Below, one piece after another: positions 35,343 to 43,927 of a stretch of 64,000 nucleotides of DNA. Within the stretch, counting starts at the first letter, position 1. Each line of letters opens with the position of its first letter. This DNA comes from Berkiella sp963829835 (GTDB taxonomy: Bacteria; Pseudomonadota; Gammaproteobacteria; Berkiellales; Berkiellaceae), in the NCBI GenBank assembly GCA_963829835.1, contig CAWHKC010000004.1, positions 186,001 through 250,000 of the forward strand, read 5' to 3'. Under the pieces are notes generated by a model. The model had not been told where the DNA came from, did no database searches, and saw only the letters and a program-made list of their open reading frames with translations. Made by a program: the position numbers and the translations under genes.

Positions 35343-36707
35343 TCACCTTAAACAACATTTCTTATACTTTTTACCACTTCCACATGGGCATGATGAATTG
35401 CGGCCTAATTTAGATTCATTACTTTTTCTTGTTTTTTTATTATCAGTACCAAATTCTGAGATTCTAAAATGAGAAGAGTGGTTAAATAGATTTGCTGCTT
35501 TCATAGCAAGCTCGTCATGGTTTTCATAAACCACATCTTCTATAAGCATGCAATCATAGGACCGCTTCTCTGCTGATTCATTTTCTGAAGATATACAAAA
35601 GATTTTTCTTAAATTGAATTTACAATAAGCCAATGCAGCATAAATTTGGAGAGCAATAACTCGGTCTTCTCTTGGTAACTTGGCTGCTAGGAAAAGAATG
35701 GCGCTATTATCATCCTTGTCTCGTGATATCGAGAGCATTGGGTTAGAACTGCTATTTGCCTTGACCATCAATTCTATAAATTTTAGACCAATAGTGCGTC
35801 TTGTTAACCGATCAATACTTGCCAATTCAGTGGCTGAAATAAGATAATTCTCGACCGTTCCTTGTTCTATATCGTTTCTGGGTACAATGGCTGAGAAGTC
35901 AGGTTTAAAACCAATGCTTTCATTTAAATATTTGATAATCGCATCAATTAAAAAACTGGGCTTATTTTGATTGTTCCTTTCATCAATTACTTTTCTATTG
36001 TTTTGATAATTACTCCACATACTATCTATGTTAAGTAAGATCTGTTTTTTTGACGACAATGCTTCATCAATTGTTTTAGGATAACACTTATACAAAGCTA
36101 AAAAATCCCTCTCTTCTGTATGGTGCAGCAATATTTTCTTTTTGAAACACGTCTCTCGTTTAGTCAAATATTTTAAAAAATCAGGGAATGTGTCTATTTC
36201 AGTAGCTATGATTTCTAGATCCTCTTTTAAAAATATATGAATAGGCATATTATCCTTAAACACAAATCCATTATGAATTTTAGTCCTCTCCTCTTCTGGG
36301 AAATCTTGTTCTCCAAGCAAATCTAATACAACAATTCCAATTATTTTGGTGAATTTCTCTGAATCAAATGGAATTACAATGCCTAAGGAATTTTGAACGT
36401 TCTTAATTGAGCGTTGATTTATCGCGCTTTGAATTGTATTAAGCTGACCAATGCCTTCGTCAATTTTTCCTACAATTCTTTTATAATCAACATCAGACTT
36501 TTCCGAAGCCATTTTTAGCTCCGATTTTGACTTAACCTGATAAACCAATAAATTTTGTTTAAATGGGATCAAGATATCAGCAGCTTCTTTCTCTTGTCCA
36601 CTTGGTTTTTTAAATTTTGGACTTCTTACAACAAAATCAGCAATAAACATGCGTGCACATATTTTTTGTACTAAGTCTTCAACTTCAGAACCTTTATTTT
36701 CTTTCAT
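35343..36707 (-). CDS. SEC-C motif protein with PD-(D/E)xK-like N terminus
   Basis: 454 residues. The last about 20 residues form a SEC-C zinc motif (GRNSSCPCGSGKKYKKCC). The N terminus (about 1-75) has the order of a restriction-endonuclease fold: a helix with Glu residues (GSEVEDLVQKI), Asp44 in EAADILI, and Gln57-x-Lys59 in LLVYQVKSK, the (D/E/Q)-x-K strand. The middle about 330 residues are unrecognised and helical. SEC-C plus nuclease-like fusions are frequent in islands. The stop is 65 nt from attL. Nuclease and defence roles are inferred; no RBS stronger than GAAAATAAAG is visible at the ATG. Confidence 0.6.
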   Translation of the reverse strand: MKENKGSEVEDLVQKICARMFIADFVVRSPKFKKPSGQEKEAADILIPFKQNLLVYQVKSKSELKMASEKSDVDYKRIVGKIDEGIGQLNTIQSAINQRSIKNVQNSLGIVIPFDSEKFTKIIGIVVLDLLGEQDFPEEERTKIHNGFVFKDNMPIHIFLKEDLEIIATEIDTFPDFLKYLTKRETCFKKKILLHHTEERDFLALYKCYPKTIDEALSSKKQILLNIDSMWSNYQNNRKVIDERNNQNKPSFLIDAIIKYLNESIGFKPDFSAIVPRNDIEQGTVENYLISATELASIDRLTRRTIGLKFIELMVKANSSSNPMLSISRDKDDNSAILFLAAKLPREDRVIALQIYAALAYCKFNLRKIFCISSENESAEKRSYDCMLIEDVVYENHDELAMKAANLFNHSSHFRISEFGTDNKKTRKSNESKLGRNSSCPCGSGKKYKKCCLR

Positions 36708-36878
36708 TAGCTTGCACTCAAAAGATTTTTGACTCTGGTTACATCGAGTTAATTAAGTTGTAAGATCTAATTGCCGCGTCATGTAAATTAGTCAGTCAAT
36801 GCCGAATACAGTCCCGCATAACCTATTTCTTTTAGTCGTAAATCATTAACTGAATACAATAAGGTTTCATTTTCTATT

Positions 36879-37730
36879 TCATGGTTTCTTTTTGGAGTTA
36901 TTTTTTTTGCTTGAAACAGTGGATCCAGATTCTTGTTTTGGCGGCACGACAGAGTTCTCTTGAAGTTCCTTTAAAGCCTCTTTAACGATCTGGTCCTTAA
37001 TTTCCGCAATAAATTCTTCTTTCAATAATAGTCTACTATCAGCACTGAAATACTTGATAAGTGATGTAGCAAATTGAACTGATATGCCTATTAATAAGCC
37101 GGCAAGCAAACCTCCTCCCAATATAATCCATTTTTGTCTCCAGCCTTCTTCATAAAGCTTCATCTTTTTACCTAGCACATGCGGGGAATAAACATCACCA
37201 TCAATGTTGTAAATTTTGTTTGAATCAATACTTAGTTGTTCTGGTTTTTGCTCTTTTTCTATTGCAAATGCTAATTTGGTACTATCTATTGTTGCAAACC
37301 AGATACGAAATGCTTTTTCATTATATTTTATTGGGATTTGGTGAGGTCCTGCATTATAAACAGTAAAAATTAATCGACCTTTCCATCCAGGGTTAACATG
37401 GAAACCAGAAACATTTATCAATCCTTTATATTTATAATCAGTAATTAGACTAATAAAACCCATCATATTAATTGGTACTGAGACAATCTCTTCAGTTATA
37501 AGCAAAGCAAATTGGCCGCTTTCAATATAAAACATTTTTTTAGTTTTAAGATCTATTAATTTTCTTTCATTACATAACGGGTCTGTTGTTGTAAAGGCCT
37601 CAGCGCCGATACTCATTTGAATAGAGTTACTTTTAATCAGGCTTTGATCAGTAATAAAATCACTAATTTCATTCTGTAGCACACCTTGCTCTAATAGACT
37701 TAGTATGTTGTTAGAAGCTAAGAAAGACAT
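36879..37730 (-). CDS. dCTP deaminase-fold protein with C-terminal membrane anchor
   Basis: 283 residues. Residues about 30-150 follow dCTP deaminase/dUTPase: SIQMSIGAEAF, a strand-rich core, and INVSGFHVNPGWKGRLIF then YNAG, which matches the IDPGW...YNSG active-site region of Dcd. The catalytic Glu that E. coli Dcd has three residues before that Asn is a Thr here (FTVYN), and the catalytic-loop Ser/Arg positions also differ, so deamination is doubtful. A TM helix (about 201-220, GGGLLAGLLIGI) and a charged helical tail follow. It overlaps the upstream MazG-like gene by one base. Nucleotide sensing is a possible role (inference). Confidence 0.65.
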   Translation of the reverse strand: MSFLASNNILSLLEQGVLQNEISDFITDQSLIKSNSIQMSIGAEAFTTTDPLCNERKLIDLKTKKMFYIESGQFALLITEEIVSVPINMMGFISLITDYKYKGLINVSGFHVNPGWKGRLIFTVYNAGPHQIPIKYNEKAFRIWFATIDSTKLAFAIEKEQKPEQLSIDSNKIYNIDGDVYSPHVLGKKMKLYEEGWRQKWIILGGGLLAGLLIGISVQFATSLIKYFSADSRLLLKEEFIAEIKDQIVKEALKELQENSVVPPKQESGSTVSSKKNNSKKKP

Positions 37731-38245
37731 TACATTCTTCCTTTTAAATGTGAGTAATTAGATTGTCCTAAATTTCTTCCAAAAATACTTTTTTGTTCGA
37801 TTTCATTCCATCTCATTGCGATCGACTTGTGCAAGTCAAGTTTATATGACTGAGCTTGGTTGAGCACACTATGAAACAATTTTTTTAGTTCAAATGTTAA
37901 AACCTCACGTGAAGGGAAAGGCTCCATATGATCTAAAGCCTCACATGCTTTTGCCATTTGGCCGATTATAGTTATCAATGAATTTTCAGCTAATTGATCT
38001 TCAATTTCATTTAAGTCAATATTTAAGAGATTAGCCATGGATAATACGCATATCATAAAATCAGTAAGATTTTTCATTCTATCGATGTCTGATTGAGCAT
38101 TCTCAAGATTTGCTACATATTTAACAAAATGCAGCACTAAATGTTTAGCACGGTCTTTTATACCCAGACACATTACATCTTGGTGATATATTTGATCATG
38201 AATATGTTGTTCTTTTTGCAAATCAAAGACTGATCTTTTATACAT
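37730..38245 (-). CDS. MazG-like all-alpha nucleotide pyrophosphohydrolase, tentative
   Basis: About 171 residues from the ATG of MYKRSVFDLQ; the frame stays open to 38407, but the extension adds an implausible hydrophobic stretch. The helical pattern DRAKHLVLHFVKYVANL, then DRMKNLTDFMICVLSMANLL and NIDLNEI, fits the four-helix MazG/dCTPase superfamily, where acidic residues bind metal and the enzyme hydrolyses (d)NTPs to monophosphates. Its stop overlaps the start of the DCD-fold gene by one base, so the two are translated together. The family call is by pattern only, and start position is uncertain. Confidence 0.5.
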   Translation of the reverse strand: MYKRSVFDLQKEQHIHDQIYHQDVMCLGIKDRAKHLVLHFVKYVANLENAQSDIDRMKNLTDFMICVLSMANLLNIDLNEIEDQLAENSLITIIGQMAKACEALDHMEPFPSREVLTFELKKLFHSVLNQAQSYKLDLHKSIAMRWNEIEQKSIFGRNLGQSNYSHLKGRM

Positions 38246-38492
38246 TATTAAGAGCGCAATAATATAAATATAAATTATTATCGGCTTAACCATGGAAAAA
38301 TTGAGTAATTCGCAGTTCTGTTTACTAATTTGTATAAAGAGTCTTAAAGATTTGAATGGCAGGAGAGCCCAGTGGGGGGGGTATAACCTAAAAGATTTTC
38401 CAAGCAAGAACTATTGAATCAGAAGGGGATTGTTCATAAGATGATTTTACACTCATCCTTGAGTAGACCCAATATCAATCCATAGTTATTAT

Positions 38493-38690
38493 TTAAATAC
38501 ATATATATGTTCCATTTGCTTTGATTTCTGCCGCCCAAATTTCGACAAGATTACTTCCCAGAATTCCTGCAGCAGAAGCTTGACGATAAAGTGAATTTAA
38601 TGCTTTCTGCGTTTCAAGATCATATTGGCATACACCACCATTCACTGTTGTCATTTCGTTTGTTGTTAAAGTTCTCTTTTTTATCTCCAA
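38493..38690 (-). CDS. Double-glycine leader peptide 1 (bacteriocin-like), start codon altered
   Basis: 65 residues if read from TTG at 38690. The leader KKRTLTTNEMTTVNGG matches the double-glycine export leader; cleavage after GG would leave a 46-residue core with two Cys (VCQYD... and ...TYICI). Compared with its paralogue at 38779, the base context GGAGATAAAA is kept but the ATG after it has become AAG, so only a TTG overlapping the ribosome site remains. The gene may be poorly expressed or dead. No C39-peptidase transporter is in the island. Confidence 0.55.
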   Translation of the reverse strand: MEIKKRTLTTNEMTTVNGGVCQYDLETQKALNSLYRQASAAGILGSNLVEIWAAEIKANGTYICI

Positions 38691-38778
38691 TTAAATTAAT
38701 CTTTTAACGCATTTAGAATGTTGTTTTACAATTTATTCAGATGGCATAAGTGTATCCAAACAAGAAGTAAAACCCTTT

Positions 38779-38967
38779 TTATACAAAAAATGTAGCTGCT
38801 CCATTAACATAAGTAATAGGTAGAATTTCTGCCTTTCCGATCTGAACATTTTCAAAACCATTCCAAATAACCTTAGTACACAACAATTCGCCGAAAGGTG
38901 TAATCGCACAAAAAGCGTAAGCGCCACCGCTTATATTGTATATTTCATTTGTTGTTAGATTTCTCAT
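38779..38967 (-). CDS. Double-glycine leader peptide 2 (bacteriocin-like)
   Basis: 62 residues from the ATG at 38967, with GGAG at ideal spacing; a further ATG at 38979 overlaps that ribosome site. The leader MRNLTTNEIYNISGG is a textbook double-glycine leader and the core is 47 residues with two Cys (AYAFCAI... and ELLCTKV) and a hydrophobic, Gly-containing end. These peptides are cut and exported by peptidase-containing ABC transporters; none is encoded here. It is a paralogue of 38493-38690, with strong leader similarity and a divergent core. Confidence 0.65.
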   Translation of the reverse strand: MRNLTTNEIYNISGGAYAFCAITPFGELLCTKVIWNGFENVQIGKAEILPITYVNGAATFFV

Positions 38968-39428
38968 TTTTATCTCCATTTATTCCCGGGTTTTAGTAAA
39001 ATCACTATGCAATAAAAACATTTAATCAGTCGGCTAAAGACTTGGATTTTTATTGCATCTGCAAACTTAGTTAAATGTCCAATTGATGCGCTTTAAGCGG
39101 AAAACTAATGTATTTCTGCCGCCACACCAAAAGATGCTGATATTAACTGCATTTTTTAATATTTCAAATAGCGAAATTAAATATTAATCCAACATTTACA
39201 CAAATATTGTTTATTTTGGCTTTAAATTCGCCAAATAAGAATAAATTTCAATTCATACATCCTGATTTTACCTGTTTTATTCAGTGTATTTAAACTTGTT
39301 CTCCGTGCCAAGGGCTAATAATATGCTCGAACAAGAAAATTTATTGATAAAAACAACATTGTTGATGCCGCCTCAATTAAAAAGCCAGCCAAATTATATA
39401 TTTTAGTAAGTAAAAAGCATGAGGGTAT
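38968..39428. other. AT-rich intergenic region between divergent cargo blocks
   Basis: About 460 bp between the minus-strand peptide gene and the plus-strand gene at 39429. It must hold promoters for both directions. I see long A/T runs but no hairpin or repeat that stands out, and one 27-codon frame at 39323 without a ribosome site that I do not count as a gene. Confidence 0.5.
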
Positions 39429-39713
39429 ATGAAAAAGATTTCTTTTTTTGTTTTATTGATTATCTGTGGAATTTCAAGTTCAGCAGTATTGGCTGATTGT
39501 GTCAATTTAGGAAATGCTAATAAGTGGTCTCGAATCGATAATCATAAAATCATCTTGTATAGAGGAAGCAATGGGCTAGCTCTTTTAAATACACCTTACT
39601 GTTTTATCTATGCAACATCTGACTTAAGGTTGGTTAAAGAAGATGTTTGCAATTGGGATAAAATTATAGTTGATGGCGAGGTCTGTGATGTTCGAAGCGT
39701 TAATAGACTATAA
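39429..39713 (+). CDS. Small exported protein with four cysteines
   Basis: 94 residues with a Sec signal peptide (MKKISFFVLLIICGISSSAVLA). The mature part of about 72 residues has four Cys (DCVNL, TPYCFIY, EDVCNWD, GEVCDVR), likely two disulfides, in a compact beta-rich domain. GAGGG precedes the ATG. First gene of a plus-strand cargo block of four; the next begins 47 nt after its stop. Family not recognised. Confidence 0.65.
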   Translation: MKKISFFVLLIICGISSSAVLADCVNLGNANKWSRIDNHKIILYRGSNGLALLNTPYCFIYATSDLRLVKEDVCNWDKIIVDGEVCDVRSVNRL

Positions 39714-39760
39714 TACTTGCCTACTTTAATCACAATATAGATAAATAAACGAGAAGATAT

Positions 39761-40462
39761 ATGGAGTCGAACAGTATTATTTTGGAAGCCAAAGTTTTTT
39801 ATCGATTGGTTAAGGTTTTGTATATTTTTTCCCTTAGTGTAATACTTTTGGCGGTGCTTTTTTTAGGCTGGCAGAAGATGCCTTACCAAAGTATTAATGA
39901 CAAAAAAAGTTACTTAATATGTCCTGATCTCTCAGTGTATTCACTTCGAGATTTAAATATCTATATTTATAGCGATAGAACTTACTCGGATTACGGTGCT
40001 GAGCGAGCAGCAAAAGCTTGCAATAAACCCGATCAAATTAAAAAAGAGTTCATCGAGATAGAGTTACCGAATGGTGAGATATGGAAATTTCCGGAATCGC
40101 TGGATGAAAAATATATTAAAAAGCAGATGTACAAACATTTCCCAGAGTATGTGAAAAAGGTAACTGAACCTGGAATGTTCGCTGAAATAGAACATGCTAT
40201 GTCAGATAAAAAGAATCAGAAAAGTGAAGCTCAAATTGATTGGGCAGCGACGTATCCTACACATTGGGTTTATGAAACTATAGGCAGCTGGGGCTATGTT
40301 ATAAAGTTTTGGTTTTTTGGTTTCACCATCACTTTTCTGATCCTCAGCGGAATTAAACAATCAGTTCTTTATATCGTTTATGGCAAAAAATTTACTCTTG
40401 GTATTTTGAATATCTTTGTAAAAAAATTACAGGATGCCGTGAGGTTAAAAAAGTGTGTTTAA
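39761..40462 (+). CDS. Membrane protein with periplasmic domain, unknown
   Basis: 233 residues with TM helices at about 18-40 and 175-200. The segment between them is hydrophilic and contains IEIELPNGEIWKFPESLDE, a strand-turn-strand unit. GAAGAT precedes the ATG. It stands second in the plus-strand cargo block. Function unknown. Confidence 0.6.
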   Translation: MESNSIILEAKVFYRLVKVLYIFSLSVILLAVLFLGWQKMPYQSINDKKSYLICPDLSVYSLRDLNIYIYSDRTYSDYGAERAAKACNKPDQIKKEFIEIELPNGEIWKFPESLDEKYIKKQMYKHFPEYVKKVTEPGMFAEIEHAMSDKKNQKSEAQIDWAATYPTHWVYETIGSWGYVIKFWFFGFTITFLILSGIKQSVLYIVYGKKFTLGILNIFVKKLQDAVRLKKCV

Positions 40463-40517
40463 GTTGTTATTAATGCCCGGGGTTATTGGAGATGTTGTTA
40501 ATTTTGGCGAATGAAAT

Positions 40518-41291
40518 ATGAAAGAATTAGTTTTTTGTTTACTAGCGTGGATAGGCGCAAATTGGCTTGTTGATAGTGGTTATTTGCCAATAAATCAATA
40601 TGTACTCTATCCAATATTATTTTTCATATTACTATTAATTGTCTGGACAATTGAAAAGAGCAAACGCTGGAAAAAGATATCATTTAACGATGCTATTGCA
40701 GATGAACTTATGCGCATCCGCTTAGACTTAACAGATCTTAAAATTAAACAGGACAAACGTGGATGGGATAATTTTCCAGATGAATTTCTCAAAATGGAAT
40801 CCATGTATCATAAATATCCATATGTCGGTATTTGTGATACGTATGAAGACCCAGAGGGTAAATGGGGTAAAATAATTATTGATCTAGGTGGTAAAGATTG
40901 GTTTGAGGATCGGAAAGATAACATTTTTTATAACCAATTTGATTCTGATACATTAAGAAAAATTAATTCTCCCAAAAAGATAATACTGAAAGAAGGAATG
41001 TATCTCACCGTCCATATTCACGAGGATGAGATTGCAAAACAGTACGGTGATTGCATTGGCAAAGGTGCTAAAATCCTTTCAATTGAGGAAGGAGAAGATT
41101 TTGGGGATCTCATATTATCTTTAGAGATTCACTTAAGAAGCTCATTAGATTACGACCATTATTGTCCGTCGCTTCCTAATGAAAAGGAGCTAATAGAAAA
41201 GAGCAAAATTATTCGAAAAGTAGCAATATTTAATTATTTTCGACATGGAATAAGATTAGAAGAAAAAAAGACATCTGATATTTGGAAATAA
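40518..41291 (+). CDS. Membrane-anchored cargo protein, unknown
   Basis: 257 residues. Two hydrophobic N-terminal segments (about 3-18 and 28-46) anchor a charged cytoplasmic or periplasmic domain of about 200 residues rich in Asp, Glu and Lys. I do not recognise the domain. The ribosome site is weak. It stands third in the block. Confidence 0.6.
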   Translation: MKELVFCLLAWIGANWLVDSGYLPINQYVLYPILFFILLLIVWTIEKSKRWKKISFNDAIADELMRIRLDLTDLKIKQDKRGWDNFPDEFLKMESMYHKYPYVGICDTYEDPEGKWGKIIIDLGGKDWFEDRKDNIFYNQFDSDTLRKINSPKKIILKEGMYLTVHIHEDEIAKQYGDCIGKGAKILSIEEGEDFGDLILSLEIHLRSSLDYDHYCPSLPNEKELIEKSKIIRKVAIFNYFRHGIRLEEKKTSDIWK

Positions 41292-41344
41292 CCTTTTCAA
41301 CTTTTAGTTTAGATTGAAATATATATTAGGATTTATAAGAAGAA

Positions 41345-41569
41345 ATGAAAACTGAAAACAATGATATTTATCCAATTGGCCTCTTTATATCTGGGTTATT
41401 AACATTTATTGTCAGTTGGATTTACTGCATTATAGAATATGGATATTTGTTAGGTGTTGGCTTGGGTTGGTTACCTTCAATAATAGTTGCAGCTATTGTT
41501 GGTTTTTTATGGCCTTTATTTCTGATAGCAGTGATATTTGTTGGTTGGATATTTTTAAAAAATATGTGA
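41345..41569 (+). CDS. Small two-TM membrane protein
   Basis: 74 residues with hydrophobic helices at about 10-30 and 36-70 and few charged residues. AAGAAGAA precedes the ATG. It closes the plus-strand cargo block and converges on the zinc-ribbon gene. A small hydrophobic protein near bacteriocin-like genes could be an immunity protein, but that is conjecture. Confidence 0.55.
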   Translation: MKTENNDIYPIGLFISGLLTFIVSWIYCIIEYGYLLGVGLGWLPSIIVAAIVGFLWPLFLIAVIFVGWIFLKNM

Positions 41570-41616
41570 TATCTTTTGATTGAATCCGAGCTGTCGAATA
41601 GCCGATAAATGCATCT

Positions 41617-42240
41617 TCACATCCAATCTTCATAAAATTCACCCATCATATCAAATCCGCCCCCGAACCACGCTGCCCCTTGAGCAGCATACATATTGTG
41701 CAGCTTAGATAACCTCTTAAAAGTTTTGTTGTGCATTCCCTTAGGTTTCAAACCACAACCATTAAGGCACCCGGCTTCCCAACCCATCCTTTCTCTTATT
41801 TTATCTGCTTTACGGGTAATTCTATATGGAAATATTTCTCGCTGGCATTGATAAGATAATCGGTAGCAGTGACGACATGCGTAGATATTGCCAGAATAAA
41901 GTTTTGCAACTCTCCGTCCACAATTTCGAGCTGGACAAAGAAACCATGGCCGTTTGTTGCCATAGTTACACGGTGTCCAAGCTATATACACTGGATAGTT
42001 TTTATCAACCCATTCTTCGCCATGGCTTTTTTTGCGATAAATTAAATAAACCTTATTTTCTTCTACTCTAACCCCGATGCTTGATGTTACTTCACCATTA
42101 CGGGTCCACTGCCTACTAAAGGAATTATTGGGGATAAGCATCTTTTCACGATACCAACGACGTATATCGATGGAGCGGTAATCCTCTGTTGTCTCTTTCG
42201 TATCCCAGCGCCAATGTCTACCGCTGCCGATTCCACCCAT
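41617..42240 (-). CDS. Zinc-ribbon protein common in integrative islands
   Basis: 207 residues starting MGGIGSGRHWRWD. Paired cysteines (FLCPARNCGRRVAKLY and YACRHCYRLSYQCQ) form a zinc ribbon; a second Cys pair lies near CLNGCGLKPKGM. Proteins of this form occur next to primase-helicase genes of tRNA-linked islands; function is not known. GGAGGAATAG is a strong ribosome site. Confidence 0.75.
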   Translation of the reverse strand: MGGIGSGRHWRWDTKETTEDYRSIDIRRWYREKMLIPNNSFSRQWTRNGEVTSSIGVRVEENKVYLIYRKKSHGEEWVDKNYPVYIAWTPCNYGNKRPWFLCPARNCGRRVAKLYSGNIYACRHCYRLSYQCQREIFPYRITRKADKIRERMGWEAGCLNGCGLKPKGMHNKTFKRLSKLHNMYAAQGAAWFGGGFDMMGEFYEDWM

Positions 42241-42333
42241 CTATTCCTCCAGGATTTTATCGAAATCATTAGGCAAATTATAAATTTAACTACTTTTAAG
42301 AGCCACAATGTCCTAAGGGGTATCTCTAAAGTT

Positions 42334-42390
42334 GATGTCTTTAAAGTCTTAATGTCTTTCCTGAAACGACGTTAAGACATCAAAGACATC
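42334..42390. repeat. Imperfect inverted repeat after the island helicase gene
   Basis: GATGTCTTTAAAGTCTTAA is matched by TTAAGACATCAAAGACATC in the opposite sense, with 16 of 19 positions pairing. The word (A/T)GTCTT occurs three times in the left arm. It could be a terminator, operator or part of the replication origin served by the adjacent primase-helicase. Confidence 0.6.
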
Positions 42391-42403
42391 GAGGTGAAGT
42401 TCT

Positions 42404-43927
42404 TTACTTGGAGGCAATACGCCACATCACGTAAGAGCCCTGTTTCCCGAGACATTTGCATTCTATTCCCAGCTGCCGCAAAGCAGGCGCAGTACGCCGT
42501 AAGGCGTCTGAAAAGCCTTTTGCGCTTTTAGGCCATGCATCAGTACCCTCTGGACGATGCTTTTCAACTTCTGAAAATAGATCTTTTGTTGCTAACTCAA
42601 TTGTAACTTTACCGCGTCCATCAAACCATTCAATTAGTGCAAGTGCTACAGGACTTGCTTCAATTGTACGAGTTATTGATTCCTGGCGTGCCTCTCCAAA
42701 TTGCTGCATGAAATCAGTTCCAGTAAATCCCATTGCTTGAGCCATAGCGATTCCAAGACGGGCAAACTCATATAGCCTTGGACGCTCACCAGAAGACATT
42801 TCGACATTAGGTAACAAATTTAACGCATAAGCGAATACTTCCATTAGCGCACCAAGAATTAATCCATGCTCATTATCAAACATGAATCTAAGATCACTTA
42901 TCTCTGTTCGCTCGGTTACGACTGGCAACTCTATTGTGATAGCACGATCTATTAAATCTTGCGCCGTTATCACAGGGGCAATTCCATTGATAATAACGGG
43001 ATTTTTGGCATAGATTACTGACTCATCGGCGTCAGTAAAAAGCTTACGCTTAGCATGCCCGCCGCCTGTTGCTACCACACAAAGTGCATCCTGCATTGGC
43101 GCTGATAAATGACTGATATTTTCATAGCTGATAATGTGGTTTACACCAGCAGAAACAAATAAATCCTCCGCCTGTTTAGGGGCAGCTCGAAGATCGCAGC
43201 TATTAGGATCTATTAATCGCCTTAAAAAGGTTTGCGTAGTGGATTTTGCAGATCCCTGCTCTCCTACAAGCTCAAGTATTGGAAAGGGTGTGTCTGGCCT
43301 TATGGCTTCCGCAAGCCACGCTGTCGACAGTAGTTGAGATTCTCGGGGAATATTGCACACCCTCCATAAAAGATCCAATGATCCTCCTAAAATAGGATCT
43401 GGTAATGCTTGCATCGTCTCTGGTCTTACAAAGCTTACTGGTGGTACATCAACCATCTCCCACATTCCGGGTGATACTTTAATTGCACGGCTATTTCCTT
43501 GTTGGCATAAATCTACATAATAAGCTCCATCATGCTTTGCTACGCGGCGATGAACGCTGCGGCATGCTCCGTGGTGACGACCAATTCCCGATAATGTCGA
43601 TAAAGCTTCCCGAAAAGATTGATCTCGTACTGATTTGCCAGTTAGCTCATAAAAATTTGCCATAACAAAATCATGAAATTGGCGACCGCCGATGTGCCGC
43701 ACTTCATTACTTTTCTTGTCCAAGGCAAATACTTCCTTGTTCATATCATGAAATAGTTCAAAGCGTTCGGTAACAAATGCCACGATCTCTGTAGCTTGGC
43801 TTGGTCTTCCTTCAGAAGGTTGATCGTGAATTATTAAATCCTCTGGAGGAACTAAGGATAAAACATCAACACCAACATCAGAGGGCTTCAAGGGGCTTAA
43901 AGCAGCTTGTTCAATTTCAGTGTTCAT
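42404..43927 (-). CDS. Island P-loop ATPase / replicative helicase-like protein
   Basis: 507 residues with Walker A GEQGSAKSTT near residue 218, a later acidic strand, and IIINGIAPVITAQDLIDRAI in the position of the sensor region of SF3/D5-like helicases and DUF927 ATPases. With the Toprim primase whose gene overlaps by 4 nt upstream, it would unwind the island origin as the P4 alpha protein does in one chain. Not a transposase or restriction enzyme by motif. Confidence 0.75.
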   Translation of the reverse strand: MNTEIEQAALSPLKPSDVGVDVLSLVPPEDLIIHDQPSEGRPSQATEIVAFVTERFELFHDMNKEVFALDKKSNEVRHIGGRQFHDFVMANFYELTGKSVRDQSFREALSTLSGIGRHHGACRSVHRRVAKHDGAYYVDLCQQGNSRAIKVSPGMWEMVDVPPVSFVRPETMQALPDPILGGSLDLLWRVCNIPRESQLLSTAWLAEAIRPDTPFPILELVGEQGSAKSTTQTFLRRLIDPNSCDLRAAPKQAEDLFVSAGVNHIISYENISHLSAPMQDALCVVATGGGHAKRKLFTDADESVIYAKNPVIINGIAPVITAQDLIDRAITIELPVVTERTEISDLRFMFDNEHGLILGALMEVFAYALNLLPNVEMSSGERPRLYEFARLGIAMAQAMGFTGTDFMQQFGEARQESITRTIEASPVALALIEWFDGRGKVTIELATKDLFSEVEKHRPEGTDAWPKSAKGFSDALRRTAPALRQLGIECKCLGKQGSYVMWRIASK

